A stretch of 44,023 nt of DNA, taken from Rhodospirillales bacterium. Lineage in GTDB: Bacteria; Pseudomonadota; Alphaproteobacteria; Acetobacterales; Acetobacteraceae. This document shows, piece by piece, positions 27,632 through 36,168 of the stretch (within the stretch, counting starts at the first letter, position 1; every line of letters begins with the position of its first letter). The position numbers were made by a program, and so were the translations under genes. Below the pieces are notes generated by a model. The model was not told the DNA's origin and made no database searches. It was given only the letters and a program-made list of their open reading frames with translations. The stretch is taken from assembly GCA_947460455.1 (NCBI GenBank), contig CANHKG010000011.1, forward strand, positions 1 to 44,023, written 5' to 3'.

Positions 27632-28786
27632 ATGAACGAAGGCGACCCCGGCGGCCTGGCGCGCGAGATCGCCGGCCGCACCGACGTCTACTTCAACCGC
27701 ACCCGCGCCGTGGTGGAACGCTTCGGCGACAAACGCGTCACCTACGCCATCTTCCTCCGCCGCCCCGTCATCTCCGCCCCGCGCCTGATGCTGGAGTGGC
27801 TGGCGGAGGTGGCCGCCGAACGCGGCACCACCTTCGACATCGACGTCACCCACCCCGAAGGCTCCTGGACCGGTGCCGGCGAACCGCTGGCCTACATCGC
27901 CGGCAGCTTCGCCAAGCTGGCGGACCTGGAGACCATCCTGCTCCAGAAGCTCGGCCCCGCCTGCGTCGCCGCCCACAACGCCTACCAGATGGCCCTCGCC
28001 CTGCCCGAAGTCGGCTTCCTCGCCATGGATGCCCGCCACTGCGCCGGTGCCGAGATGCAGCAGATGATGGCCTACGCCGCCTCCGTCGGCAGCCGCGCCG
28101 CCCAGGCGGAAGGGGCGAAGGGCTTCATCGGCAACGCCAACGACTTCACCGCCCACTGGTTCGGCAATTCCGCCGGCCGCGGCACCATGCCGCACGCCCT
28201 GATCGGCTACGCCGGCAGCACCGTCCGCGCCGCCGAGATGTTCCACGAAACCTTCCCGGACGAGATGCTCACCGTCCTGGTGGACTACTACGGCCGAGAG
28301 ATCACGGATGGCCTGGCCGTCTGCCGCCGCTTCCCCGACCTCGCCGCAGCCGGCCAGCTCGCGCTCCGCCTAGATACCCATGGCGGCCGCTTCCTCGAAG
28401 GCCTGGACCCCGCCGAAAGCTACGCCGTGCTGGAACGCCACGCCCCCGGCGCCATCCGCCGCTACCGCAGCGAGACGGAACTCCGCTACCTCGTCGGCAC
28501 CGGCGTCTCCGCCGCCGCCGTCTGGCGCATGCGCGAAGCCCTGAACGAAGCCGGCTTCCCCGCCGTCCGCCTCGTCGCCTCCTCCGGCTTCGGCGTCGCC
28601 AAATGCCGCGTGATGTCCGACTGCCGCGCCCCGGTCGATGTGGTGGGCACCGGCAGCTTCATCCCGGATATCTGGAGCGAAACCTACGCCACCGCCGACA
28701 TCGTGGAATACGACGGCACGCCGATGGTGAAAGTCGGCCGGGAGTTCCTCCTCCGCCGCAACGGCGCCCGCCGCAAGGGAGCCTGA
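27632..28786 (+). CDS. pncB: Nicotinate phosphoribosyltransferase
   Basis: Salvage enzyme that makes nicotinate mononucleotide from nicotinate and PRPP for NAD synthesis. Of 384 residues, recognisable parts are the N-terminal RTDVYFNRTRAVVERFGDK, NAYQMALALPEVGFLAMDAR, the core GTMPHALIGYAG, and the C-terminal VDVVGTGSFIPDIW and ADIVEYDGTPMVKVGR. It follows the DAHP synthase gene by one base, an unexpected pairing of aromatic and NAD metabolism. The bacterial enzyme is often somewhat longer. Confidence in the family is high and in the exact substrate good. Confidence 0.9.
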   Translation: MNEGDPGGLAREIAGRTDVYFNRTRAVVERFGDKRVTYAIFLRRPVISAPRLMLEWLAEVAAERGTTFDIDVTHPEGSWTGAGEPLAYIAGSFAKLADLETILLQKLGPACVAAHNAYQMALALPEVGFLAMDARHCAGAEMQQMMAYAASVGSRAAQAEGAKGFIGNANDFTAHWFGNSAGRGTMPHALIGYAGSTVRAAEMFHETFPDEMLTVLVDYYGREITDGLAVCRRFPDLAAAGQLALRLDTHGGRFLEGLDPAESYAVLERHAPGAIRRYRSETELRYLVGTGVSAAAVWRMREALNEAGFPAVRLVASSGFGVAKCRVMSDCRAPVDVVGTGSFIPDIWSETYATADIVEYDGTPMVKVGREFLLRRNGARRKGA

Positions 28787-28836
28787 GCTATGCCTTGCGC
28801 GCGGCCACCGGCCAGCCCCGCGCGCATCAACCAGCA

Positions 28837-28865
28837 TTGCAGCGAACGGATCACGTCCCTATAAG
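28837..28865 (+). promoter_or_regulatory. Promoter of tRNA-Ser
   Basis: TTGCAG (28837-28842), 17 bases, TATAAG (28860-28865), followed by a GC-rich discriminator (GACGCCG). The start would fall about 14 bases before the mature tRNA 5' end. GC-rich discriminators are typical of stringently controlled stable-RNA promoters. Confidence 0.7.
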
Positions 28866-28885
28866 GACGCCGTGCCGCACGGCCT

Positions 28886-28976
<91 letters not shown>

Positions 28977-29006
28977 CCGCCCGTTCGCCGAAGTCTTAGA
29001 CCGTTC

Positions 29007-29033
29007 AAGCGCCCCCTAAAAAGGGCGCTTTTT
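29007..29033 (+). terminator. Terminator just inside the island, after tRNA-Ser
   Basis: AAGCGCCC (29007-29014) pairs with GGGCGCTT (29023-29030), followed by TTT. Outer bases TTAGACC and GGTCTAG extend the dyad. It ends the tRNA transcript before the integrase promoter, although it lies on island DNA; I see no T-tailed hairpin just beyond attR. Confidence 0.8.
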
Positions 29034-29071
29034 CATTGGTCTAGCACCTATTGAGCGCCGCAACCGTTCGC

Positions 29072-29100
29072 TTGCGACCGCGTCCGTTCGCGCCTATAAT
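29072..29100 (+). promoter_or_regulatory. Strong promoter of the island integrase, with leader hairpin
   Basis: TTGCGA (29072-29077), 17 bases, and a consensus TATAAT (29095-29100). In the leader GGGGG-TCTAT-CCCCC (29114-29128) can form a hairpin just before the GGAG Shine-Dalgarno, which might limit translation. Confidence 0.7.
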
Positions 29101-29144
29101 TAGGGGATGGAAAGGGGGTCTATCCCCCGGATGGAGCGCAAGCG

Positions 29145-30467
29145 ATGCCACGAAGGGCGGCCGGACTGACAGCGGCGAAGGTGCTGAGCGCGAAGCCCGG
29201 ACGCTACGGCGACGGCGACGGGCTTTACCTTGTGGTTCGCGACAACGGCACCCGCTTTTGGGTTTTCCGTTTTACGCCGAAGGGCGGGAAGCTGCGGGAA
29301 ATGGGGCTAGGCCGGGCACCTGTCGGCAAGGAGACGAATGCGGACGGGACGCCACGGGAGAAGGGGCCGATCGATCGCAACGCAGTGAGCCTGGCCGATG
29401 CGCGGGAGAAGGCGAGCATTCTCTACCGGATGTTGCGGGACGGCATAGACCCTCTTGCCCAGCGCGACGCGGATGAGGCGGCGAAGAAAGCGGCGGCACA
29501 GGAAGCGGCAATAAAGGCCACCACGTTCCGGACTGCGGCGCTGGACCACATCAAACTGCATCAAGCGACCTGGGGTAATCCCAAGCACCGGCAACAGTGG
29601 ATCAACACGCTGGAAACCTACGCCTTCCCGCATCTTGGCGATGTGCCGATATCGGCAGTGGCTACGGCTCACGTCCTGGCCGCATTGCAGCCTATCTGGA
29701 CAACCAAGCCGGAGACGGCGAGCCGCCTGCGTGGCCGTATCGAGGTTGTGCTGGATGCGGCGAAGGCGAAGGGAATGCGCAGCGGTGACAACCCGGCGGC
29801 ATGGCGCGGCCACCTCGCACTCGCACTGCCTGCCCGTGCTAAAGTCGCTAAAGTTGCTCATCATGCGGCGCTGCCCTGGCAGGATATGGCCGCCTTCATG
29901 AAGGCGTTGGACGGCCAAGCGGGCGTTGCGGCGCTGGCGCTGAAGTTCGCGATCCTGACCGCAGCGAGGACGGGCGAGGTTCTTGGGGCGACTTGGGGCG
30001 AGATGGACCTAGCCGCCGGTGTCTGGATCGTCCCTGAGGGGCGGATGAAGGCGGGGCGGGAGCATCGCGTGCCGCTGTCCGAACCGGTGCTAGAAGTGCT
30101 TGAGGCTGTCGCCAAACTCCGCACCAGCGCGGCACCGGATGCCCCGGTGTTCCCCGGCGCTGTCGCCAATAAGGGGCTGTCGAATATGGCGATGCTGACC
30201 CTGTTGCGGCGGATGAAGCGGGACGACCTCACGGCGCATGGCTTCCGCAGTTCGTTCCGCGATTGGGCTGCCGAGACCACGGCGTATCCCGGTGAGGTTG
30301 TCGAAATGGCGTTGGCGCATGTCGTCGGCGACAAGACGGAGGCGGCGTACCGTCGGGGAGACTTGTTCGAGAAGCGGCGGACCTTGATGGCCGATTGGGC
30401 GGATCATTGTGGGCGGAGCGGACGAAGAGACACGCCCAACGTTACTGCGCTCCGGGCAGAAATATAG
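29145..30467 (+). CDS. int: Tyrosine recombinase (P4-type integrase)
   Basis: A 440-residue site-specific recombinase that inserts and excises the island. It has an N-terminal arm-binding DUF4102-type domain (GLTAAKVLSAKPGRYGDGDG, LYLVVRDNG, FWVFRFTPKGGKLREMGLG), a central core-binding domain and a C-terminal catalytic domain. The catalytic set is visible: Arg275 (TAARTGEV), His365 and Arg368 (HGFRSSFRDW), His392 (ALAHVVGDKTE) and Tyr402 (AAYRRGD). The start has GGAG and the typical MPRRAAGLTAAKV. It lies directly beside the tRNA-Ser attachment site it probably uses. Confidence 0.96.
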   Translation: MPRRAAGLTAAKVLSAKPGRYGDGDGLYLVVRDNGTRFWVFRFTPKGGKLREMGLGRAPVGKETNADGTPREKGPIDRNAVSLADAREKASILYRMLRDGIDPLAQRDADEAAKKAAAQEAAIKATTFRTAALDHIKLHQATWGNPKHRQQWINTLETYAFPHLGDVPISAVATAHVLAALQPIWTTKPETASRLRGRIEVVLDAAKAKGMRSGDNPAAWRGHLALALPARAKVAKVAHHAALPWQDMAAFMKALDGQAGVAALALKFAILTAARTGEVLGATWGEMDLAAGVWIVPEGRMKAGREHRVPLSEPVLEVLEAVAKLRTSAAPDAPVFPGAVANKGLSNMAMLTLLRRMKRDDLTAHGFRSSFRDWAAETTAYPGEVVEMALAHVVGDKTEAAYRRGDLFEKRRTLMADWADHCGRSGRRDTPNVTALRAEI

Positions 30468-30591
30468 GCCGGCGCACCCCTCCCCGTGATCGGTGCAATC
30501 GCATTTACTGCATAGCAGGCAAAGGGAACGCTGCATCGTCTTGAAGATCAAGTGAAATGTCTTAAAAATCAATAAGTTACGGATACAATAC

Positions 30592-30623
30592 GTGATCGGC
30601 CTGTGTATAAGTCAGGTCATCAC
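30592..30623. promoter_or_regulatory. Imperfect palindrome upstream of the excisionase-like gene
   Basis: GTGAT...CCTG, nine bases (TGTATAAGT), CAGG...ATCAC. Nine of the arm bases pair, with one offset. It is in the 250-base AT-richer gap between int and the excisionase-like gene and could be an operator or arm site. A short dyad CTTGA-AGA-TCAAG lies at 30540-30552. I see nothing else in the gap. Confidence 0.35.
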
Positions 30624-30717
30624 AATGAAATCATTGAATTATTTCTCGGCGCGATTCTGCTTTCTTTCCCGCTAACCGTGCCCCTATTGAAATGGTCTCA
30701 CTCGTTCGAGGATGACC

Positions 30718-30954
30718 ATGACTGGACATACCCCCTCCCCGTTGATTGGAACCGGCCGTAAGGCAAAGCACCTTGCCGCACCAATGCCAAACCAACTCGC
30801 TTTTCGAATCCCGGAGGTCCGCCGGATGGGTGGGCCTGGAAAGACGAAGCTGTATGAGTTGGCGCGACAAGGAAAACTGCGCCTTGTCCGTGTTGGCGGG
30901 CGCACCCTTGTCGACGGCGATAGCCTGCGGACGCTGTTGCGAGAGGGCTGCTGA
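30718..30954 (+). CDS. AlpA/excisionase-like DNA-binding protein
   Basis: 78 residues. After a 25-residue flexible start comes a MerR/AlpA-type helix-turn-helix: FRIPEVRRMGGPGKTKLY, then ELARQGKLRLVRVGGRTLVD and SLRTLLREG. Such proteins bend DNA for excision and/or activate integrase or replication genes of satellites. I chose the ATG at 30718 because GAGG lies six bases before it; the ATG at 30712 abuts that site. Its stop overlaps the start of the primase (TGATG), implying coupled translation. Confidence 0.8.
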   Translation: MTGHTPSPLIGTGRKAKHLAAPMPNQLAFRIPEVRRMGGPGKTKLYELARQGKLRLVRVGGRTLVDGDSLRTLLREGC

Positions 30955-31775
30955 TGGGTTGCCCCATGGAAACGGCTACCCTCCTACGCAACGCATTGAG
31001 CTTGGCGAAGGACTGCATCCCGGTTTTCCCATGCGACCGGGACAAGCGGCCCCTCACACCCCATGGTTTCCTGGACGCGACAACTGACCCGACAACATTG
31101 CGAGCAATGTTCGCGCTGCCACTTGCGGCACTTGTCGCAGTTCCGACTGGCGAACCCTCTGGCATCGTGGTCCTGGACGGCGATTTAAAGGCAAGTTCGG
31201 ATGGCCGTGCCACGCTGCGCCAGTGGACCCAAGATGGCCAGTTACCCCGCACGCGCGTATGCCAAACACGCCGCGGCGGAGTGCACCTGTTCTATCGCCA
31301 CAACCCCGCGCGGCCTGTCCGGTGCAGCCAAAGCAAGCTAGCGCCCCAAGTCGACGTACGAGGCGACGGCGGATACATCGTTTGGTGGGCCGCATCGGGC
31401 GGTGCCGTGCTGGTCGACGTGCCTCTAGGCGAATTGCCCGACTTACCCGACTGGGTCGCCAAAGCGCTGGAGCCGAGCCTTACCGCGCGGCGAGAGGCAC
31501 CCCGCTACATCCCTATGGCATCTGGCCACAACGGCGCCGAGCGGCGCTTAGAGGCGGTAATCAGGGCGGCCGCCCTTGCCCCGGATGGTTCACGCAACGG
31601 CACGCTGTACTGGGCTTCTCGGCGATGCGCAGAGATGGTGGCGGAAGGCGTTCTAGCCCCTGGTGCTGCGCATGAGGTGCTTGTGGAGGCAGCCCGGCAT
31701 GCGGGCCTGAGCCCGCGAGAAGCGGCGGCTACCGTCGCATCTGGCTTGCGATGGGGAGGCACCCATGGACGGTGA
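30954..31775 (+). CDS. Prim-pol domain DNA primase/polymerase
   Basis: 273 residues. The N-terminal 180 form an archaeo-eukaryotic primase (bifunctional primase/polymerase N-terminal) domain: KRPLTPHGFLDATTD, the acidic GIVVLDGDLK, CQTRRGGVHLFYR and VDVRGDGGYIVWW. The C-terminal 90 residues (ERRLEAVIRAAALA, LYWASRRCAEMVAEGVL) are the helical region often found after such domains. It probably primes replication of the excised element. It overlaps the genes on both sides. Confidence 0.88.
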   Translation: MGCPMETATLLRNALSLAKDCIPVFPCDRDKRPLTPHGFLDATTDPTTLRAMFALPLAALVAVPTGEPSGIVVLDGDLKASSDGRATLRQWTQDGQLPRTRVCQTRRGGVHLFYRHNPARPVRCSQSKLAPQVDVRGDGGYIVWWAASGGAVLVDVPLGELPDLPDWVAKALEPSLTARREAPRYIPMASGHNGAERRLEAVIRAAALAPDGSRNGTLYWASRRCAEMVAEGVLAPGAAHEVLVEAARHAGLSPREAAATVASGLRWGGTHGR

Positions 31776-33264
31776 CACCCAAGCAGCGGCAGCGGCTTTC
31801 GTGCAGGCAGCCATTTCCCTGCCTGTGGCAGAGAAGCGCCCCCTGTTCCGTTCCCCGCCAGCGGCACCCGATTTTCCGACACATGCACTAGGCGCTCTCA
31901 GGCAACCGGCGGATGCGGTGCACACGATGACGCAAGCGCCCTTCGCCATGTGCGCTCAATCGGTGCTGGCGGCGGTGACGCTGGCCGTTCAGCCGCACCG
32001 CGACGTCCTGTTGCCTGGTCCTGGGCGCCGACCGTTGACCGGCCTGTTTCTCACGGTGGCGGAGTCCGGCGAGCGCAAGACCGGAGTTGACCGCCTGGCG
32101 CTGCGGGCAGTGTATGCTTTCGAGCAATCCCTGGACGAAAATTACCCTCCGCAGTTCGCGAATTACGTGAACGATCTAGAAGCCTGGAAGGCAGCCCGCG
32201 CCGCCGCAGTGAAGGGCAACAAAGACAATCGGGCATCGTTACGGAAAGCGCTAGACGCTACAGGCCCGGAACCTACAAAGCCCCCCGCCCCGATGTTGCT
32301 GGTATCCGACCCGACGCCAGAGGCGCTGGTGCTGCACCTAGCGGGACGTCCATGGGGAGGCGTGTTCACCAGCGAAGGCGGACTACTTCTCGGCGGCGCT
32401 GCCTTCAATGACGAAACCCGGTTGCGGACCGGTGCACTTCTCAACAACCTTTGGGACGGCGAACCAATCCGCCGCTTGCGCGTGGTGACCGGGAATGCAT
32501 TTCTGCCGGGGCGGCGGTGCAGCGTGCACATCATGTTGCAGCCGACGTTGACCGCCCGCCTGTATGGCGACGCCGAACTTAGCGGCATTGGCGTGCTAGC
32601 CCGGGCACTGACCGTGTATCCGGAGACGCGGCAGGGCATGCGGCTACACCGTCCCACCGACCCTGTCGCAGTGGACGTGCTTGACGAGTACGACGCGCGC
32701 TTGACGGAGTGGCTTGAACGGACGCCCCGGAGCCGAGACGGCAACGCCGACGCACTTGATCCTGAGCCTATCCCTCTGAGCCGTGACGCTGAGAAGGCTT
32801 GGATCACCTTCTATAACGAGACTGAGATTGCGCAGCGGGAGGGTGGCGCGCTGTGTAGCATCCACCCCTTCGCGTCAAAGCTCGCGGAGCATGCCGGGCG
32901 GCTGGCGGCGGTGCTGCAACTCTATGCGGCCCCGGATGCGGTAGAGGTCTCGGCGGAGTCCATGGCTGGCGGGATCGCGCTGGCGCGCTACTACAGCGCC
33001 GAAATGCTGCGGCTGAATGGCACAGCCAACATACCCATAGACCTACAACACGCGGCGGCGTTGCTCGAATGGTGGCAGGGAACGGGCTGCGCCGAGATGC
33101 ACCTCGCAAGGGCGTATCAGTTCGGGCCGAACGCACTTCGCAGCGCCAACGCTGCACGGGCGGCGTTCGTGGCACTCGCCAACCATGGGCATGCAGTCCC
33201 GATGCGATCCGGCGCCGAGGTCGACGGCAAGAAGCGGCAAGAGGCGTGGCGCTTAGCGGATTAG
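31765..33264 (+). CDS. DUF3987 domain protein (replication-associated, helicase-like)
   Basis: 499 residues of the DUF3987 family, which accompanies prim-pol primases in prophages and satellites and is thought to act as a replication ATPase. A loop resembling Walker A, FLTVAESGERKTGVD, is near residue 95; ERKT replaces the usual GKT/S, so nucleotide binding may be altered or absent. Other family stretches are PTPEALVLHLAGRPWGGVFT, EGGLLLGG and LLNNLWDGEPIRRLR. It starts 11 bases inside the primase gene. Confidence 0.85.
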   Translation: MDGDTQAAAAAFVQAAISLPVAEKRPLFRSPPAAPDFPTHALGALRQPADAVHTMTQAPFAMCAQSVLAAVTLAVQPHRDVLLPGPGRRPLTGLFLTVAESGERKTGVDRLALRAVYAFEQSLDENYPPQFANYVNDLEAWKAARAAAVKGNKDNRASLRKALDATGPEPTKPPAPMLLVSDPTPEALVLHLAGRPWGGVFTSEGGLLLGGAAFNDETRLRTGALLNNLWDGEPIRRLRVVTGNAFLPGRRCSVHIMLQPTLTARLYGDAELSGIGVLARALTVYPETRQGMRLHRPTDPVAVDVLDEYDARLTEWLERTPRSRDGNADALDPEPIPLSRDAEKAWITFYNETEIAQREGGALCSIHPFASKLAEHAGRLAAVLQLYAAPDAVEVSAESMAGGIALARYYSAEMLRLNGTANIPIDLQHAAALLEWWQGTGCAEMHLARAYQFGPNALRSANAARAAFVALANHGHAVPMRSGAEVDGKKRQEAWRLAD

Positions 33265-33286
33265 CGACATTAGCAAGGGGGCCATC

Positions 33287-33514
33287 TTGAGCGTAGAAAG
33301 CGAGGACCGCCAAACCGCCTACCGGCGCCGCAAGCGCAACCGCCTTATGCTGGTGCCGATCGAGGTCGGGGTAACAGAGGTCCGGGCACTTCAAAGCCTG
33401 GAATTGCTTCCGGCTGGCGCGCCGTCAAAGGCAGAGATGGCGGCGGCGGTGCAGCGGTTTCTATCCTGCGCTCCCGCCATCGCCGACATACCCAAGAGGT
33501 TCTACCCGGGATGA
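33287..33514 (+). CDS. Small hypothetical protein (75 aa), TTG start
   Basis: I do not recognise a family. A TTG at 33287 is preceded by AAGGGGG with a six-base spacing, which decides the start over a weakly supported ATG at 33347. It has a basic N-terminus (RQTAYRRRKRNRLML) and then an Ala-rich helix (KAEMAAAVQRFL). It lies 22 bases after the DUF3987 gene, so it is in the same transcript; a small DNA-binding accessory is possible. Confidence 0.6.
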   Translation: MSVESEDRQTAYRRRKRNRLMLVPIEVGVTEVRALQSLELLPAGAPSKAEMAAAVQRFLSCAPAIADIPKRFYPG

Positions 33515-33563
33515 CCGCGTTTCAGGGCAAACCCGCGCGCGCGTGCATCATGGAGTGCCGCAC

Positions 33564-33812
33564 GTGAGAAGCGACGGAGTCACGCCACGGTGCGGAGCAA
33601 TGACGCGGGCGGGACACCAGTGCCGCCGCAAGCCGGTGCCGGGCAAACGCCGCTGTCCCAATCACGGCGGGCTGTCGACCGGCCCTAGGACGGCCGAGGG
33701 CAAGGCGCGGGCACTGGCAGCGTTGCAGCGTTGCAGCGCGGCAGGGAGGCGAAGCGCAGTCGGAGCGGTGACGCTATCTCCTGGTAACAGCGGCGCTGTG
33801 CGGCATTCCTGA
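33564..33812 (+). CDS. Small phage-type protein with HGG-STGPRT motif (82 aa)
   Basis: GTG start at 33564 with GGAG eight bases upstream. The core CGAMTRAGHQCRRKPVPGKR, then CPNHGGLSTGPRTAEGKARA, is a Cys/His cluster that could bind zinc, followed by the HGG-x-STGPRT signature common in small phage and island proteins of unknown role. The C-terminus is low-complexity. Last gene of the probable int-side replication operon. Confidence 0.65.
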   Translation: MRSDGVTPRCGAMTRAGHQCRRKPVPGKRRCPNHGGLSTGPRTAEGKARALAALQRCSAAGRRSAVGAVTLSPGNSGAVRHS

Positions 33813-33850
33813 CTACGGCGTGACGACGGTTCCGGCGTTCCCGCGCAATA

Positions 33851-33878
33851 CGCGCGGGCGCGCGGGCGCGCGGGCGCG
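33851..33878. repeat. 8-bp tandem repeat (CGCGCGGG x 3.5)
   Basis: Three full copies of CGCGCGGG and a half copy. Alternating GC of this kind can adopt Z-DNA. It lies in the gap between the phage-type gene and the convergent protease gene. TCATGGAGTGC directly follows it and also occurs at 33548-33558. Confidence 0.8.
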
Positions 33879-33994
33879 TCATGGAGTGCAACCGATAACG
33901 TCCTCGCGAAATGACAGACATATCAGCGACTGCGATCCAGCCCGTGCTTCCACGCGCCCCCGCCAGGGACCCTATTAAGAAAGCACGCTGTCTT

Positions 33995-35503
33995 TTACCT
34001 CCAACAGAGAATTGGGAAGACGCTATCTGTCGCTAGTTTAGCGATGTCCTTGGAGTTTATAGCGGTGCTATCCGATTTTTTGGTCAAGAGGATGTCGTTT
34101 TCTAGTAAGAACGCCTCTAAGACGGATCCACGTATTGCATAATTCATTGACTGAGGTACTGTTCCGGTGCTCTGCAACGCTTTGATATCATTAACTCTTG
34201 CCACTGCGACCCCAATGACGGCGCCGGAAGCGTCTAGAACTGGACCACCGCTGTTGCCCGGTTGTAGGCTTGCGTTTAGCTGAAAATGCATCGGCGTATC
34301 TGCGATACCCTTAAGTGAAGTAACAATCCCGTTTGTGAGATTTAGGCTTGTGGAAATCGATCCATAATAAGGAAAACCGGCAAGAAACAAATTCTCCCCA
34401 AGATCGATTGTCTGGTCGCGCCGGAGTTTCAAAAATGGCCTAGTGCTGGACTCAGTATCAATTAACGCTAAATCTCTTTTAGAATCTATAGATACTACTT
34501 TCAGGTTTTTTCCGTCGGAATCAGTCACAAGATTGCATTTATCGATAACATGAGAGTTTGTTACAGATACCCCGTTTGGGGATATCGAAAATGCAGTCCC
34601 GGCCCCAACGATCTTTCGAGGGATTTCTTTGTCGTTTGGTCTTTCTGCGACAGGAGGTTGGCTAGGCGTTTGAGGGCGGCGTTGGACGGGTTCACCGTCC
34701 AACGTATTCGGCATATCGTTTCCAACCCATTTGAGGACCGCCACTATGGTCGGTGCAGCGTCTGGATCGGGCAGCACTTTTGTACCATCGGGGGAAAAAT
34801 CAGTGCTGATTGCAGTCGCAATGAGACTATATTTTGGAACGTCGCTCCTCATCCCTAATAAAAACCCGCTCCACCCAACCTGAGTGATGTCGTATCGGAT
34901 ATATAGCTTCATCTCATCTTTTGTCGTAAATGAAATTACCTGCCGAAATGGGCGAGAAAGACGGTAATCAATTGACTTAACGTCGAAACCTGAAGTTAGC
35001 CCCTCAACAAATGGAACTATATTTGATTCTTGTTTTCGGCTTGATATTAAATAAACTCCACGGTTCCCAATATATTTTGTCCTTAAGGCCTCGACGCCGA
35101 CCGCAGGGAGTTGTTCTGGGCTAACGTATTTGCTTGGATATCCAATTGTCGCACCCGTTTTTGGATCAATCCAGACTTTCCAACCGACTTCATCCTTAGC
35201 TTTCCAAGCAAATCCCATGAGACTCGCGATCTCACGCGGCGTCAGTCCGCCGGTTCTGTCGGACCGATAGCGCTTACGCCACGCGTCAACGGCAGACTGC
35301 GTCATCGGTCCCCACCCACCATCCTTTAGGCCAACGTAGACCTCATTCCAGACTAGGGCGTCCTGGATGTAACGTACGTCGCCGTTCGTTAAGCTAGTTT
35401 GGGCAATCCCAGTATCTCCCCACGGCACGGATGTCTGGGACCAACTGGGAGACGCTAGGGCGCTACCCAAGATAACGAATGCAACGGCAAGAGTGTGGCG
35501 CAC
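33995..35503 (-). CDS. Exported trypsin-like serine protease with N-terminal peptidoglycan-binding-like domain
   Basis: 502 residues. The signal peptide spans residues 1-22 and cleaves near SPSWSQ. Residues 40-95 resemble a PG-binding helix bundle (DVRYIQDALVWNEVYVGLKD, GWGPMTQSAVDAWRKRY). After about 200 residues of unrecognised domain and a Pro-rich linker comes an S1C/trypsin-like domain from about residue 298. The triad is His318 (TNSHVID), Asp344 (KRDLALID) and Ser418 (QPGNSGGPV). The start is a GTG at 35503 preceded by GGA; a TTG at 35542 would bury the signal peptide. GC content is markedly below its neighbours, so it was acquired separately. It probably acts in the periplasm. Confidence 0.85.
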   Translation of the reverse strand: MRHTLAVAFVILGSALASPSWSQTSVPWGDTGIAQTSLTNGDVRYIQDALVWNEVYVGLKDGGWGPMTQSAVDAWRKRYRSDRTGGLTPREIASLMGFAWKAKDEVGWKVWIDPKTGATIGYPSKYVSPEQLPAVGVEALRTKYIGNRGVYLISSRKQESNIVPFVEGLTSGFDVKSIDYRLSRPFRQVISFTTKDEMKLYIRYDITQVGWSGFLLGMRSDVPKYSLIATAISTDFSPDGTKVLPDPDAAPTIVAVLKWVGNDMPNTLDGEPVQRRPQTPSQPPVAERPNDKEIPRKIVGAGTAFSISPNGVSVTNSHVIDKCNLVTDSDGKNLKVVSIDSKRDLALIDTESSTRPFLKLRRDQTIDLGENLFLAGFPYYGSISTSLNLTNGIVTSLKGIADTPMHFQLNASLQPGNSGGPVLDASGAVIGVAVARVNDIKALQSTGTVPQSMNYAIRGSVLEAFLLENDILLTKKSDSTAINSKDIAKLATDSVFPILCWR

Positions 35504-35678
35504 GTTAATATCCAGCGTACGGTGATATGCTACTGTGCGCAAAAAGCTTCCAATATGCGAGTCTTGATCGCATTGAACCTGCGTCCCTTAGCGACATGAA
35601 TCTTGTTGCGGCTTCCAGCCTGGTGGAGTGAGGGATTGGCGACGCGTCACACATGGGCTCAGGCTTGAGTTTCCCTGA

Positions 35679-35900
35679 CTACAAGCACGGTCGGTGTGGC
35701 ATCTGCCGCCAGTGGGTAGCGTGGTCGCGTATCCACTCGCCCGGATTGGCTTGGCCGATCCAACCCTGTGGCTCACCGATCGCGCTGGCAGGGACATAGA
35801 TCAAAACAATTTCGTTTTTGGGCATTGAGGCGGCGGGCTTCCAAAGGGCGGCTTCCTGTATGGCTGGGTCGGCGATTGCTTTCCCAGCCGGTCTACCCAT
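35679..35900 (-). CDS. Small protein, DUF551-like (73 aa)
   Basis: ATG at 35900 with AGGAG five bases upstream, lying eight bases inside the end of the preceding small gene, so translation is coupled. The sequence ALWKPAASMPKNEIVLIYVP...GWIGQANPGEWI...ATHWRQMPHRP follows the pattern of DUF551 phage proteins (W-x-P-x-x-x-x-P ... THW-x-x-x-P). The function of that family is unknown. Confidence 0.55.
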   Translation of the reverse strand: MGRPAGKAIADPAIQEAALWKPAASMPKNEIVLIYVPASAIGEPQGWIGQANPGEWIRDHATHWRQMPHRPCL

Positions 35901-36087
35901 GCTCACTCCTGCGTCGCATCACGTACAGCCCCTCTAAGGCCAGTCGGCTTGCGATGTGCTCGGCGCTGAGCGTCGCGAGGTACACGTCGCCTAGACGCGA
36001 GGTCGCTCCACCATTGCGGATGATCTTTGCGAGGAGGGCTTCTAACTCCTCATCCGACACTTGCTGAAGGGATGGTTCATCGAACAT
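35893..36087 (-). CDS. Small hypothetical protein (64 aa)
   Basis: I do not recognise it. The acidic helical start (MFDEPSLQQVSDEELEALLA) is followed by KIIRNGGATSRLGDVYLATL. The start is uncertain: ATG at 36087 or GTG at 36168 (91 residues) are both open, and neither has a clear Shine-Dalgarno. It is the first gene of a two-gene minus-strand pair and is divergent from the serine recombinase. Upstream of it lies the palindromic operator at 36183-36205. Confidence 0.5.
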   Translation of the reverse strand: MFDEPSLQQVSDEELEALLAKIIRNGGATSRLGDVYLATLSAEHIASRLALEGLYVMRRRSEHG

Positions 36088-36168
36088 GGGCGAACGGTAG
36101 CGGTCGAGAGAGAACGAATCAAGAACACTTTTCGAAACTTGGCGCGGCGATGTGACTGAAGGCACCAC

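Noticed and set aside
35588..35797. Minus-strand 69-codon frame beside the DUF551-like gene
   Set aside because: Overlaps the better supported frame that has a Shine-Dalgarno and a family-like pattern.
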